A stretch of DNA of 64,000 nucleotides from Delphinus delphis (Eukaryota > Chordata > Mammalia > Artiodactyla > Delphinidae): the NCBI RefSeq assembly GCF_949987515.2, contig NC_082689.1:62763246-62827245 (forward strand), in the 5' to 3' direction. Positions within the stretch are counted from its first letter, which is position 1. Every line of letters starts with the position of its first letter. This document shows, piece after piece, positions 23,664 to 36,100 of this stretch. Below the pieces are notes generated by a model. The model saw only the letters and a list, made by a program, of their open reading frames with translations, was not told the origin of the DNA and did no database searches. Position numbers and translations under genes: made by a program.

Positions 23664-25162
23664 GTAAGTACCATATACCTAGCATGTTTCAGGTGAAGGG
23701 GTCATTTCATGTTTACCAGTATTGATATTACCACAGATTTTCTCTTAGACAAACTAGAGAGAAGGCAGCCTGAATTACAAAGCATTGTCAAAGGAACACA
23801 GTATTGAACATATAATAAAATCGACTTGACATTACCAAACAGCGACTTATAATTTGTGAATCGAGGGGTTGTAAATGGGCACTTGCAAATTGTCTCCTGA
23901 GTAGGTTAAATATTTCTCAGATATTTTTGTTCTCACTATTAATTTTTCCTAGGGCATACCAAATTAGTGGGTTTCAAATTTTTGAGGTTTACTATTTATA
24001 AAGATATTTTAATGGTTTCTTTTAAATCTCAATAGGGAGGTGAAATCAAGCAAATCATTTGTTTAGTATCTGCTAACATGTTACATATGGTCTTTGTCCT
24101 GAGAGTCTGGTAAGAGAAATTATCGAAAGTAAGAAACAAAGTAAGGTAGATAGTTACAAGGGCCTTATAGAAACGATACAGATAAAAATTCTATGAAGGT
24201 TCAGAGCAAAGAAATTTTTTCAGAGGATTCAAGGAGGACTTCACGGACTATAAATCTGTTGGGCCTATAATCTCCACAAGCTGTAGACCTATAATCGACA
24301 GGATTTGTTATTCCCCACGTTTTATATTAAATGAGGTGAGGTGGTCATTTGTTTGAATAATGGTATTTTGAACCACAAATAGTAGGTTTCTATCAATTCT
24401 CCTCCCTAATCAGAAAAGAAGTGTTTAAATCTATGGATCAAAAGGAAAAGTTAAATGCTTGCTTACTGTATAGGTGTGTACAACACCCAGAAATTCTTAA
24501 TCACTGAATTTCCTGTCTCACATTGAAAACGTGGAATTCTTCTGTGGTGATCTGAGGTTAAAGTTCCATTGCCCCTGATTTGCTATTGCCTTAAAAAGTT
24601 CCTAGGAGGGAGTTTGGGTTTACTCCTGTGAAATAGGCAAGCAATTCTTACTTATCTCGTAAGGATTGCTTGGTGAATAGTGGAAAGTTTGCAAAGAATT
24701 GAGGATTTACAGTCATCTTTTGTTTACTTAATGTGTGCTGGTTTCATCTGATATAATTCACTTGAGGGAAAATGATAACATCCAAATATATGACATTAAA
24801 CCCATGAATTCCAATTCACCGTAGCTATTTAAGCTCTATTTAAATGCTCTGGTGATTCTTTATTATTTAATCCATAATTAGAAACACAGGAAATAGAATT
24901 TTCTTTTGACCCAGGGACTTATCTTCTATCCAAGAGTTGTACATCCTTTGTGGTCAGATCCACTAATCTGACGCATAAAGATCTCTACGTGCCACAATGT
25001 CAGAGAAGACTCGTGTCATTTTAGATTTTAATATTACATTTGTCATAGTCATTATTATAAACCTACCATTGATCCAAAATCATTTCCTCTGAATCTAGGA
25101 ATTATATAAAAGGGGTTATGGATTGCCTTCACAAGCCCATTTTCCCCATTTCGTTCTCTCAG
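23664..25162 (+). other. LRP2: intron, no repeat recognised
   Basis: 1.5 kb of AT-rich sequence between exons 11 and 12. I see no recent element. Confidence 0.6.
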
Positions 25163-25540
25163 CAACCAGGCCTCCTGGTATGTGCCACCAAGATGAATTT
25201 CAGTGCCAAGCAGATGGTATCTGCATTCCGAAGATCTGGGAGTGTGATGGCCACCCAGACTGCCTCCATGGATCTGATGAGCACAATGGCTGTGCCCCCA
25301 AGACCTGCCCTTCATCTCATTTCCTCTGTGACAATGGAAACTGCATCTACAGAGAGTGGCTCTGTGATGGAGATAATGACTGCAGGGACATGAGCGATGA
25401 GAAGGACTGCCCTACGCAGGCCTTTCAGTGTCCCAGTTGGCAATGGCAATGCCCCAGTTATAGCATCTGTGTGAATCTGAGTGCAGTATGTGATGGCAAC
25501 CCTGACTGCCCCAGTGGGACAGATGAGTCCCCACTTTGCA
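25163..25540 (+). CDS. LRP2: LRP2 exon 12: LA repeats 6-8 of cluster II
   Basis: Phase 1-1 exon of 126 codons with three LA repeats: [20 protein letters not shown]..; [20 protein letters not shown]..; and [20 protein letters not shown]... The last has GTDE in place of GSDE. Together with exons 8-11 this makes the eight-repeat cluster II. The acceptor is cgttctctcag and the donor gtaagt. Confidence 0.96.
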
Positions 25541-26691
25541 GTAAGTTTCCTGACCACAGTTTACTGCCATAAATTCATCCTGAGCAGTGGCCGGCTGTAC
25601 ATCATCATTGTCACAGTCACCATGCAGCTTTTGAGGAAGGGATCTCAGTTCCTCTCTGAATTTAGATCTGTGTAGATCCGGATAGCCATCATGGAATTCA
25701 AATAAATCATCACTGGATAATATTTCTCATTAAATCCTTTGCACCTGGTTCTGTGTTTTTGCTTCATTAGATCGTGAAATTAAATTTGGTTCTGTTGGTA
25801 ATGCGCTCATAAGTTTTTCTAACTTTAATATTTTCTGATTTCAATCAGAACTTGCCACAAAACAAATGAAGTCTGGGGATTTGTGTTTGCTATGATTAAA
25901 ATCCTGTGATTGGCATGTAATCCTAATTACTGTCCTTTCTTTATTTCTTCTTTAATCAATGCTCACTCTCAGATGATACCCAGCCAGGTATGATTGCAAA
26001 GTATTTTAGATTCTTATGATTTTAAACGCATTGCGTTTGTGCTGAAAATGTCCTAATCATTTTGACTTACTTCCCCTTCTAGTGCATGTTTCATATCATG
26101 ACTCTTATAAATAAGAGTACACATGGAAATAGAGGGCATTTGCATCCTCAGGTAGATGAACTATCTTTGGGTGCTTCAGGCATTGCCGTCTTAGCCCTGA
26201 AAGTAAGGATGATGGCATATCAGTGCACCTGTGCCCTGTAGTCTTCCAATTGCCTTTCTCCTTTATAGACCTTCCAGCTCTGCTCTTCAGTGTCAAAGTC
26301 TTATCTTCCATTTCTGTGTAGGTAGAAGAATGACAGGAAGCAAATGGCAAGTAATTTAGGTCTCTTTGCATGCTTTACCAATGATAGTTGTGTTTCTTGA
26401 TGTCCACCATATTTCCCCAAGTTTCTCTCATTGCACTAAATGGAGTTATAATAGAAGGCTGTAGTGAAGAAAGTGGTCCAAGTCCAGTGGACGTGAAAGA
26501 TGTAAATCCTCAGGTAAATCGGAGCACTGAACAGCCTGTGGACCTCATCCAGGTGGATTCTGCTCATAGCTCTTACCTGGGTATTGTGTTGAAGGTGACC
26601 TGAGACTGTATGACACATAATGCAACTGAGTGAACCAAAGAAGCAAAGATTCCTGACTTTCCCACTCTGTGATTCTTTTTCTTTATTCTAG
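25541..26691 (+). other. LRP2: intron with a possible 15-nt microexon
   Basis: 1.15 kb between exons 12 and 13. At 25973-25987 a 15-base stretch is bounded by a pyrimidine-rich acceptor and a gtatga donor and is in frame. No transposon is recognised. Confidence 0.55.
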
Positions 26692-26940
26692 ACCAGGAGA
26701 GCTGCTCAGATTCCAATGGTGGTTGTACTCACCAGTGTATTCAAGGGCCCTATGGGGCTCAATGCCACTGTCCATTGGGATACCTGCTTGCCAATGACTC
26801 TAAGACCTGTGAAGACATAGATGAATGTCGTATTCCAGGCTTTTGTAGCCAGCACTGTTACAATACGAGAGGTTCTTTTCGGTGCTGGTGTGATCCGGAA
26901 TACAGGTTAGACGCTGACCAGAGGACCTGCAAAGCTACAG
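26692..26940 (+). CDS. LRP2: LRP2 exon 13: two EGF-like modules, second calcium-binding
   Basis: Phase 1-1 exon of 83 codons. Module 1 runs from [13 protein letters not shown] to DSKTC. Module 2 starts DIDEC, a calcium-binding EGF signature. It contains [12 protein letters not shown], which fits the Asp/Asn beta-hydroxylation consensus C-x-[DN]-x4-[FY]-x-C-x-C. These modules separate cluster II from propeller 3. The acceptor is ttattctag and the donor gtaatg. Confidence 0.96.
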
Positions 26941-28027
26941 GTAATGAAAGTGAACTAACTCCAGCCAGTTTACCAAGCACACTCCAGAGCTTAAGATTAA
27001 ATGTCACGTTTAACAAATTTCACCATCTTTATATAATGCTTAATGAATTCAATCCAACCAGTATTAATTCAGTTTCTACTACGTGAAAGTATTTGTACTA
27101 TGTGTTGGGTATTGCTTTGGCTGCTTTAAAAGTGACCAGATAGTGACCACCTAGAGGGGTGGGATGGGGGGGTGGGAGAGAGACGCAAGAGGGCGGGGAT
27201 ACGGAGATGAGATATATATGTATATGTATAGCTGATTCACTTTGTTATACAGCAGAAACTAACTCAACATTGTAAAGCAATTATACTCCAATAAAGATGT
27301 TAAAAAAAATAAATAAAAGTGACCAGATAAAGAATGCTAAAACAAAGTAGGCAGTTTCTTCCTTTTTTGTGCAGGAGTCTGGAGGGTAGACGGTTCAGGG
27401 GGTAAAAGCTGGTGTGGCTTCCATCTCGGGATCCATTGCTTTTGCTCCAGTCTTTGCCTGCTCCCAGAAAGTAGGAAAGGGGCGAGTAGCTTCCTTTTAA
27501 GGATGGCACCTAGAATTTGACACATCGTTTGTGTTCACATTTTATTGTTCAAAACTTAGTCATATGGTCACTCCAAACTGAAATGGAAATGGGGAAATGT
27601 CTCTAGCTGGTAGGCCCTGTGCTGTGCTAAAAAGTGGCATAATTTATTACTAGAAAGGAAGAAGAGGAGAGGGACATGGGGATGATTAGAAGTCTCTGCC
27701 ACAGCTGAATGCAAAGTACAAAATAAGCAAGTACAAAGGTAACTATAGTAACAGGAAGAATGCAAGTAGAGTTCACTCCAGGTTGATATTTAGATAAACA
27801 CTAAAGTGTAATTCAAGGAAGAAAGATATTTCGAAAAAGCTTACTTTCAACGCTCATGAAAACCAGCTAACTGTTAAGGTAACATCATTCTTATAGGAAT
27901 TTTTGTTTGTTTTTCCCATTACTCTAGTGTGGAATGACATCTTCTTTCTGTTACCAAAGGTATTACATCAAATATTGAGTGTTTTTTCTCCCAGAATCGT
28001 TGACACTTGTATTTTCTTCTTGGACAG
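26941..28027 (+). other. LRP2: intron with a short sense L1 insertion
   Basis: 1.1 kb between exons 13 and 14. It holds the small L1 insertion at 27143-27314. The rest is unremarkable. Confidence 0.75.
27143..27314 (+). mobile_element. very short 5'-truncated L1 insertion, sense
   Basis: Only the last 170 bases or so of an L1: gtgaccacctagaggggtgg, a G-rich stretch, ctgattcactttgttataca, ccaataaagatgtt and an A-rich tail. A perfect 15-bp target duplication, aaaagtgaccagata, is at 27128-27142 and 27315-27329. Confidence 0.93.
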
Positions 28028-28239
28028 CATCTGAAAGTCTGCTGTTACTTGTGGCGAGTCAGAACCAGCTTGTTGCTGACAACATCTCCAGGCAGGAGCA
28101 CTCTATCCACGCCCTTGTCCAGGATGGTTCTCACATTGTGGCTGTTGATTTTGATTCAGTCAGTGGTCATATCTTTTGGTCGGATGGAACTCAGGGTAAA
28201 ATCTGGAGTGCGTTTCAAAATGGAACAGATAGAAAACTA
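28028..28239 (+). CDS. LRP2: LRP2 exon 14: start of beta-propeller 3
   Basis: Enters in phase 1 and leaves in phase 0. It encodes [20 protein letters not shown], a stretch with [20 protein letters not shown], and ends DRKL. IFWSD is the first blade motif. The acceptor is cttggacag and the donor gtaagt. Confidence 0.95.
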
Positions 28240-29116
28240 GTAAGTACATGTCTACTGGCCTTTGACCTGACTAGTTCCCCTGTCTTGGGTCTATTTGCTG
28301 TTGTTACTCACCAGTGAGAGAAGGCCCTACCTCATCTTAGGTGGTTCTCATGTTTTCCTCTGGGCCACATCACACCCAAGGGACCCCGATGTTCCTAACT
28401 CCTACTTGATGGGATCTGAAGGGAGATGCATGGCTCTGAATTGCAGGTCATATGATGCAGAGACCTCACAGCATCTTGGAGGTCCCTTCTGCAAATTTTT
28501 TTCCTAGTGGATGAGAGATAAGGGAAACACAGGGGAGGTTGCTTTTCTTTCGTCTTTTAAAAATGTTTTTAAAATTTATCCTTTTCTTTGCCATTATGGT
28601 TTATTACAGGATACTGAATATAGTTCCCCATGCTATACAGTAGGACCTTGCTGTTGAGGTTGCTTTTCTTAGCTTTAATTCAGTTATGTTTCTTGATCAA
28701 TCTCCCGGAGTTTCAGTTTCTTGATCCTTGATGGTTATGTTTCCTCTGCCCCTTAGAAATTTATTTTGTAATTGTTGGCACTCAATCAATAAAGGTATTA
28801 CTTTTGCCATGTGAACACTGTAAAGTTTCATAGGGTTGCCAGCTTAGCAAACGGATACAGCTTTTGTTTAACTGAAAAAATTCTGAAACCAAAATGAAAC
28901 TACATACTAATCCAACAATAGAGTATTCAGTTCTACACAATCTTGTATATTTTTCCAGAAAACCCTACTGTTTCTCCATGGGAAGACAAAGTTTTCTAAT
29001 CTTCATAAGCAATCATAGGACAAATTAGATGCCTTATTCTCAATTTTCATATAATTTCCATGTTTGCATTCATTTATTCCCTTTAGAATTCACTCGTTAT
29101 TCACTTTTGTCTTTAG
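28240..29116 (+). other. LRP2: intron with a small L1 scrap
   Basis: 877 bases. An antisense L1 3' scrap lies near 28555-28655 (acaggatactgaatatagtt, ccccatgctatacagtagga). The rest is unique-looking. Confidence 0.6.
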
Positions 29117-29301
29117 ACGCTTGACAGTGGTATCACCATGACTGAAAGTATTGCAGTAGATTGGGTAGGACGCAATCTTTACTGGACAGACTTTTCTCTG
29201 CAAACAATTGAAGTCTCTAAACTGGATGGGAGTCACAGGACTGTGCTGCTTAGTGAAAACATAACAAATCCAAGGGGACTAGTGTTAGATCCCAGAACTA
29301 C
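29117..29301 (+). CDS. LRP2: LRP2 exon 15: propeller 3 blade
   Basis: Enters in phase 0 and leaves in phase 2. It encodes [20 protein letters not shown] followed by [20 protein letters not shown], and ends LVLDPRT. A canonical blade. It carries no ATG-initiated frame of note and was located by splice borders and the conserved VGRNLYWTD motif. Confidence 0.94.
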
Positions 29302-30158
29302 GTAAGACTTCTTTTTTTTTTTTTTTAAGTGATGTTGCCTTAACATTGTATGAGGGAAAAATAACATGACATGCTGTGGCTAATATTCATATCACAAAAT
29401 TTACACATTGATTTATTAGCTTGGCAATATATGATTAAGTCTAATGAATGCATGCAGTAATATTCCATAGACGGGCCATGGTATTTGTGCCACGTGTACC
29501 TCATGGTTATGCAACAAAACAGCCAGATTTTCCTGCTTCAGTTTCATATTGTTTACTAGAACTTCCTTTTATGTCATGTAAGGAAGTTTTGGCCTGCTGG
29601 CCCTAAAGGGAAGAAGAAGAAATTCTCCCATGTGCTTAGAAAACTTTGAAGGCTTCTTTCCTCGAATTTCCTTAGATTCTCTTAGATTCTTTTCTGCAGG
29701 AAGATGACTTAGGCAAATTATGTTCAATGCAATGCAGACTTCCTAGATATTGTAAAGTAAATTTCACGCCCGTGAAATTCATGATAAATCTCTGAGGATG
29801 AATAAATTGACTTATCTTAAAAACGACAGGGTAGATAAACAGGAACAGATGAACTTTTCTAGATCAACTATTTGTGGATTGTACAGAAACATGAATCGGC
29901 CTTGAGACATTTCAGTGTCACAGTATACTGCATGTTTTCTGAACATTATAAAAACACCCAGATGGCTTGTGATTGAATTATGATTACGGTTTTACTTTGT
30001 GACTCTCAGAGGAAATAGTAATCTCTGTGCATATATTCTGACCTGGATATGAGTTATTTTAAGCAGAGCTTAAACATGATATTCTGTCACTTAAAATGAC
30101 AGTTATTTTCCATTTTGAAATATGTCCCATCCAATCGGTAACTAGTTTCTTTTCACAG
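29302..30158 (+). other. LRP2: intron, nothing recognised
   Basis: 857 bases between exons 15 and 16, with a T14 run just after the donor. Confidence 0.65.
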
Positions 30159-30387
30159 TGCCTCTGTGATGTTCTGGTCTGACTGGGGCCATCACCCTCG
30201 CATTGAGCGAGCTAGCATGGATGGCAGTCTGCGCACCGTCATTATCCAGGAGAAGGTTTTCTGGCCCAATGGCTTAGCTATTGACTACCCCAACAGGCTG
30301 CTGTACTTCGTGGATGGCTATCTTGATTACATAGACTATTGTGAATATGATGGAAGCAATCGGCGGCAGGTGATAGCCAGTGATTTG
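30159..30387 (+). CDS. LRP2: LRP2 exon 16: propeller 3 blades
   Basis: Enters in phase 2 and leaves in phase 0. It encodes [40 protein letters not shown] and ends VIASDL. Two blade motifs, FWSDW and LYFVD. The acceptor is cttttcacag and the donor gtaagt. Confidence 0.95.
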
Positions 30388-31182
30388 GTAAGTTGGTAGT
30401 GAGGAAAGGAAACTAAGACAATAATGGTTTAGTAGGAAGCAGATAGAGTAACAAGAAAGCTAAGAAATTCACTGTTGTGTCGTAGACATTACAAGGTCCA
30501 TCGAGGAAATATCAACAGGAGGAAGGGTCAACCTATCTTTTATTACTGACAGAAAATCAGTATTCTAGTTCGTGGTCAGATTGTGCCGCGTCCAGGAAGG
30601 ATTAATAGCTCGTGTGACTTAGTTGATCTGTGGATGCTAATCCGTTGCTTCTCTAAGTCCATGTAAATAATGATTTAATTATATGTAGATTCCCTCCATG
30701 AAATCATAACCTGTTATATATTTTTATTCAGGAAATTCTGGTGAATTTATTGTCACAAGTTAAATGAGAAAATATGTATTTTACCAAAAAGCTGTTATTG
30801 ACTTCTATTTAAGATTGTGATTGTTCATAGTTCTGTGGCTTGAAGAGGCCCTGGGAGATCTCTCCTGTAACTAGACAGGTGATCTACATAAGTCACCCTA
30901 CTTTCTGCACTTCCGTTTTGCTTTTGTTTATAAGATGGATGCCCAGTGTAATTACCAGAGTAAAAATGAAGGCTAAGTGACACAGGTACATGAAAATATT
31001 TTGGTTGGTAAGTGGGATATAGGTCAAGAAGTATATATTTTTTCTGTCTCTTGACCAATGATTTCACTATGTCTTTATTAAGTTAATGCTAAAGGAAACC
31101 ATCTTCTTGGGGAGGTATCCTTTTCTACTTTGTTCATCTTCATTTTTATTTCTAGGTCTCATTGTTCTCTTCTGCTTCACAG
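30388..31182 (+). other. LRP2: intron, nothing recognised apart from an alternative acceptor
   Basis: 795 bases. A second acceptor (tttatttctag, ending 31155) lies 27 bases before the chosen exon start. Confidence 0.65.
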
Positions 31183-31357
31183 ACTCTGCGGCATCCCTAC
31201 TCCCTAAGTCTCTTTGAAGATTCCGTGTACTGGAGTGACCGTGCTACTCATGAGGTTATGAAAGCCAACAAGTGGCATGGGGGGAACCAATCAGTAGTAC
31301 TGTCTCTTCACCAGCCCCTTGGAATTGTTGTGGTTCATCCTGCAAAACAACCAGCTT
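31183..31357 (+). CDS. LRP2: LRP2 exon 17: end of propeller 3
   Basis: Enters in phase 0 and leaves in phase 1. It encodes [20 protein letters not shown] and [14 protein letters not shown], the usual last-blade form. The start at 31183 was chosen because human megalin has a matching short link before RHPY. A second acceptor at 31156 would add nine in-frame codons. The donor is gtaagt. Confidence 0.93.
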
Positions 31358-32997
31358 GTAAGTGATAGAGATATCCTGCATGGTATAGCTTGGAAAACAT
31401 TGATCTGGGGAATGTAAAATGTATAACGTTGCAGACCCGTTTGTTTGGACAGTACACTTCCATGACCTCTGTTTACCATGGAAAAGTCAAATCTCGTATG
31501 TCTTTACATACTCAAGTCTCCCTGGTCTTTTCTGCCACTTTCTTTTGCCACACTGGACTTCACTGGACTTCATTTTCGTACAGAAGCACACGAGGCTACT
31601 TACCATCTCTGAACGTCTGCACTGGCTCTTCCTTTTGCCCTGGGACGCCCCTCATCCAGATGTCTGCCTGAGTTGCTGCTTCACGTTATTTAGAATTCTC
31701 TTAGGTGCTCCTTGTGGGCCTCGACCATCCTATTGAAAATGGCACCGCCTCTCATAATTCTTTTGCTCTTTACTCTCACGTTCTAAAGTCACACAACTTA
31801 TGAGTTTAGTTTTATCTCCCTTTGTTAGACTATCTGCCTCATGTTTACAGTATTCCCAGTGCTTAGAGTGGTGTTTGGTACATAGTGAAGGCTTGCTAGT
31901 TTTTGAGTAAACAAATGCATTACTGCATCTAACAAGGTGCATGTAATAAGAATATATAGGACCTAGAGAACATCCTATGAGCACAGGATGTGCACAGGAT
32001 CCCTCTACTTCAAGGAGCAGAAACACACAAAGATGTCATCAATAGAAAAATAAAAGATTATTATCTAACCAAAACTTGGACAACAGTGGGTAAATGTCAA
32101 GGTCACATAGGGAACACACAACTTGGTTTCGTTTAATGTGAAAAGATCTCTTTGGGGTCAGCCAAGGAGACACATCTTATGTAGCATCAAATTTCTATTA
32201 CTGAGCTCTGGATTACTCAGCGGCTGTTTGTTCTGTTTATAGACTGGATTGATCTGTGACCTTGGGAAAGTCACTCCTCCCTCTTATGCCTCTTATGAAT
32301 TCTATGTTGAAAGACTGATGTTGGGGAAGGGTAAAGTAGTTTAGGGCAAATACCAAACCAGCCAAAGTAACTTAATGTATTGTGTCTCCAAATATTGGGG
32401 GCTTCTGAAAGGACAATTTATTAATTGAGATATAATTGACACATAACATTGTATTAGTGTTAGGTGTACAACATAATGATTTGATATATGTATGTATTGT
32501 GAAATGATCACTATAATAAGTTCAGTGAACATCTATTACCACACATTCTTTTTTCCGTGCTGAAAACTTTTAAGATTGACTCTTTACTATAGTCATCATG
32601 CTGTACATTACATCCCCAAGACTTATTTACCTTGTAACTGGAAGTCTGTACCTGTTGACCACCTTCACACATTTTGCCTCCCTGCATTCTCTGCTTCTGA
32701 CAAGCACCAGTCTGTTCTCTCAGTTCATTATTTTTTAAATTTAGATTTAAAATTTAGATTATTAAAAGTGATCTCATATAGTATCTGTCTTTCTCTGTCT
32801 GACTTATTTCACTTAGCATAATACCCTCCAGGTCCATCCGTGTGTCGCAAATGGAGGATTTCCTTTTCTGCGGGCCGAATAATATTCGATTATATGTGTA
32901 TATATACATACCATGTCTTTATCCATTCATCCCGTGCACTTTAAAGTGGGCGGTTTTCCATTCACCAATGTTTTCTTCTCTTCTCTTTGTATTACAG
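31358..32997 (+). other. LRP2: intron with an old antisense L1
   Basis: 1.6 kb between exons 17 and 18. The first kilobase is unique-looking; the last part is the L1 fragment listed separately. Confidence 0.7.
32405..32940 (-). mobile_element. old L1 3' fragment, antisense
   Basis: attgagatataattgacaca, ttaggtgtacaacataatga, gtacattacatccccaagac, tctgacttatttcacttagc and tccattcatcccg in the order expected for an L1M-type 3' end read in antisense. It ends just before the exon 18 acceptor. Confidence 0.85.
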
Positions 32998-33120
32998 CCA
33001 CAAATCCATGCGTCCATGCCCAATGCAGCCATCTATGCTTGCTTTCCTCAGAGAGGCTTTACTCCTGTGCTTGTCCTTCAGGGTGGCGTCTCTCTCGTGA
33101 TTCTGTGACTTGCGTGAGAG
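32998..33120 (+). CDS. LRP2: LRP2 exon 18: EGF-like module after propeller 3
   Basis: Phase 1-1 exon of 41 codons: [20 protein letters not shown], then [18 protein letters not shown]. Six EGF cysteines are present. It sits at the 3' edge of an old antisense L1 fragment, whose T-rich sequence ends about 60 bases upstream. The acceptor is tgtattacag and the donor gtacag. Confidence 0.93.
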
Positions 33121-36100
33121 GTACAGTATGTCCTTTAAGTATGCCCTGAAGGTGGAGCTTGCCACAGTTTGTACAAAGCTGTGTGAGCTCTAAGCCACTT
33201 GGTGATGGAGTGTGTGCTGTGTTCCCTCCGATCAGCAGGTATCTGTAGAGTGTGTGCTATATGGGGTGTTAACTGAGCACCATTTACAGAAACTGTATTC
33301 CAATTGACCATATGCAGAAACTGTATTACAACTGAGTTGTAATTGTAATGTAGTTTCTGTACATGCAGCTAATATTATGTGTGCATGTAATTCAACGATC
33401 TTTAACCTCACATTTTCTCTTACCTGGTTATAGTCAGGCAAGCTAGGATAATGGGAAGTTCCAGATTCTGCATTTAGAAGTAAAAATCCTTGATATTTGT
33501 GGATAGCTTCATTTTGTAGGTTCCTGATCTCATCTTTATTCTCATAACCAATAGTCAATAATGAGTGTTATAGTCTGGGTCTTCTGACTCCAGTTTCAGT
33601 ACCTTTACTATTACTGTATGGTACTTTAAAAATGAAAGTTTCCTCTGTATGAAATATTTAAAGGCATTATTTGAATAATTTATTCTTCATCTCATTCTAG
33701 ATATCTTACTGGGTTGATTGAAGAGTATGTGGAGAGCTATACTAAGTACTTTAGGGAGCAAGAAAGGAAGGACAAGATGTAGTCAGTCCACAAAGGAGAT
33801 TTCTAAGAAATCATTTGCTTTTGCTTAAAAATCTAAAGAGGTAGTCTAAACTCAAGTTTCTTTCATTACTCGGTGAAGAGGAGTAAATGTGTTTTGATAC
33901 TGATAAACAATGGCTATAGACCAGTTAAAGTGAAATGGTTAATGGGAAAAAATTGCTAAATTAAGAGAAAAGTAGAGTCAATCTAGAGGGAAATTTAGTT
34001 TTCAAATGGAAAGTATATTCCTGAATCCAGGAAATTTATGGTGTTTACAGGTTATGAGGATGTAAGGTTACTGAAAATCAAATTCCATCGACATGTGATA
34101 TTTTGCAATGATACTTTTGTGATGAAAGATTTTAATTATTGGTAATGCCTACAAAGGGACTGGCATTTGCCATTTTTCTTCAGAGCTTTATTATAAACCT
34201 AATCCTTGTTGACATTGTTTAATTTAGTGTGTCCTCAGAGTCTTTCAGCAGAAGATTAAACTGGGCTATAGACATTCTGCATACAAAGCATTCTTTCACC
34301 ACACAAAGATTGTTGAACTGTGCATTGGGGATTGGTGTAATCTGTATTACTATCTGATGGTGATTGATAAGTGTAAACTCTAAATAGTACCTTTTGTTGT
34401 TTCACAAATAATTCCACTAGTGGTTTTCCCATGGACTGACTTTACTGAGGTGGAACCTTTTCAATAGTTTCCAACCGGCTTCTGAGCACCAGCTGGGTAA
34501 CTGAGTGCTAATATATGTGAACTAAAAAAATGTTGCATTTTTTTTTTCCAGCAGGAAGCTTAGAAGACTGTTAACATTCATAGATGAAAACGTTTTACTT
34601 GATTTAAATGTCCGATTGCCTCTAAAATTTTGTCTGCAAAGTGTCTAAAATATCTTTGGAAGTGCTTATGTGATAAGATCAAGTGAAAAAGCAGAGATGG
34701 TTTAATATTGGCTATGTAAAATCATGCATTAAAAAAATCTGGAGGACAAGATACACAAGTGTCAATAATGCTTACAGTTGGGAAGGGGGATTATGGGATA
34801 TTTCTATTTTTTCCTAATTTTATGCTATAAAATTTTAAAGGGAGAGCTTTCTCTGTATGAAATAGTTTTTTATTGTTTAGAAAATATGTTCCCCACAATG
34901 CCAAAGAAACCCCCAAAACTCAAACCAGAACATCTTCCCAGCACCCCCTAAAATGAACAACTGCAAATCCAGGGCTGTTCAAGGTCATACTTTGGGAGGA
35001 GCTAGGCTTGGGAGTCATAAATGTCACCTCTTAATGACAACATAAATTTCCCATTCCTGACTGTTGTTTTTCACTTCTTTGCTCTGCTAACACTAATCTT
35101 AATAGGATCATGACATGAAAGATAGAAAATGAAGAAATGTTGTGTCATTTCAAAAGACTAAGACCTCCTGAACTCCTTTCCAGCCAACCCTAGGTGCGGC
35201 TGTGCCTACTCTTTCATTGTCATGGTCCATATACTTTGTCTGGCCCTCCCGACTCTAAGTTCCTTGGGAATAAATCCTCTACCTGATTCCTTGATGTATG
35301 CTTTTTGCCCGCGGCACACAGTGGCACTCAGTAAATGTTGAGTGAATGACAAACCCTCCAATATCCCTTTTTGCTTCTTCTCCATTCCTGTTTTTCACCT
35401 GCTCATTCCTTTATAGATGTGTATAGTCATAAAATCACTCCTGTTTTCTTTCCCATGGAGCACTTTTCATGCACCTTCCTATGCCACCTGCTGACTCAGT
35501 GGTCACTTCTGCCACTGCAGCATTAAATGATACCCCATCTCTGGTCTGTGGCCCACAAATGTTCACTGGCTGTAAACCCTTTCAAACACACCTGCAGTGA
35601 CCTGATGATGGAGGTCCTGAGACCCATCCCCAGGGAAGAGTAATGGCTGAAGGAGTAGTGCTGGGTGCTCTCAAGGGAAGAGCTTGTTAGAGGAGTCAGG
35701 AAGGTCCATGTTTGATGGATGAGAAATGCAGTTTTTTAGGCCTTTAACAGTGCTTTGGTTGAAATTCTTCCAATTAAGCAAAAGAAAAATTACCCATTAA
35801 AAAGAACAGAATCAGGTTTTGAGTAAGTAATAGTTCCCCTGTGAAACTGGGAAATATTTCTTGTTTCTCTGAACCAATGAACATTTATAACATATAATTA
35901 ATATATCATTAAATATCATCTCAGCATATTCAGGGTACATCTTAAACTCATAATGTTTAATTTCTGCAGTTAAATCAAATGAATTGAGTGGTGATCTGAT
36001 ATTCGATAAGTAGTACCCGGCCTGCACTTTTTGCAGAGGAGTGATTAAGAACATAGGTTTTGGAGAGTTCAAGCAACCTTGCTGTGACCTGGGTTAGATA

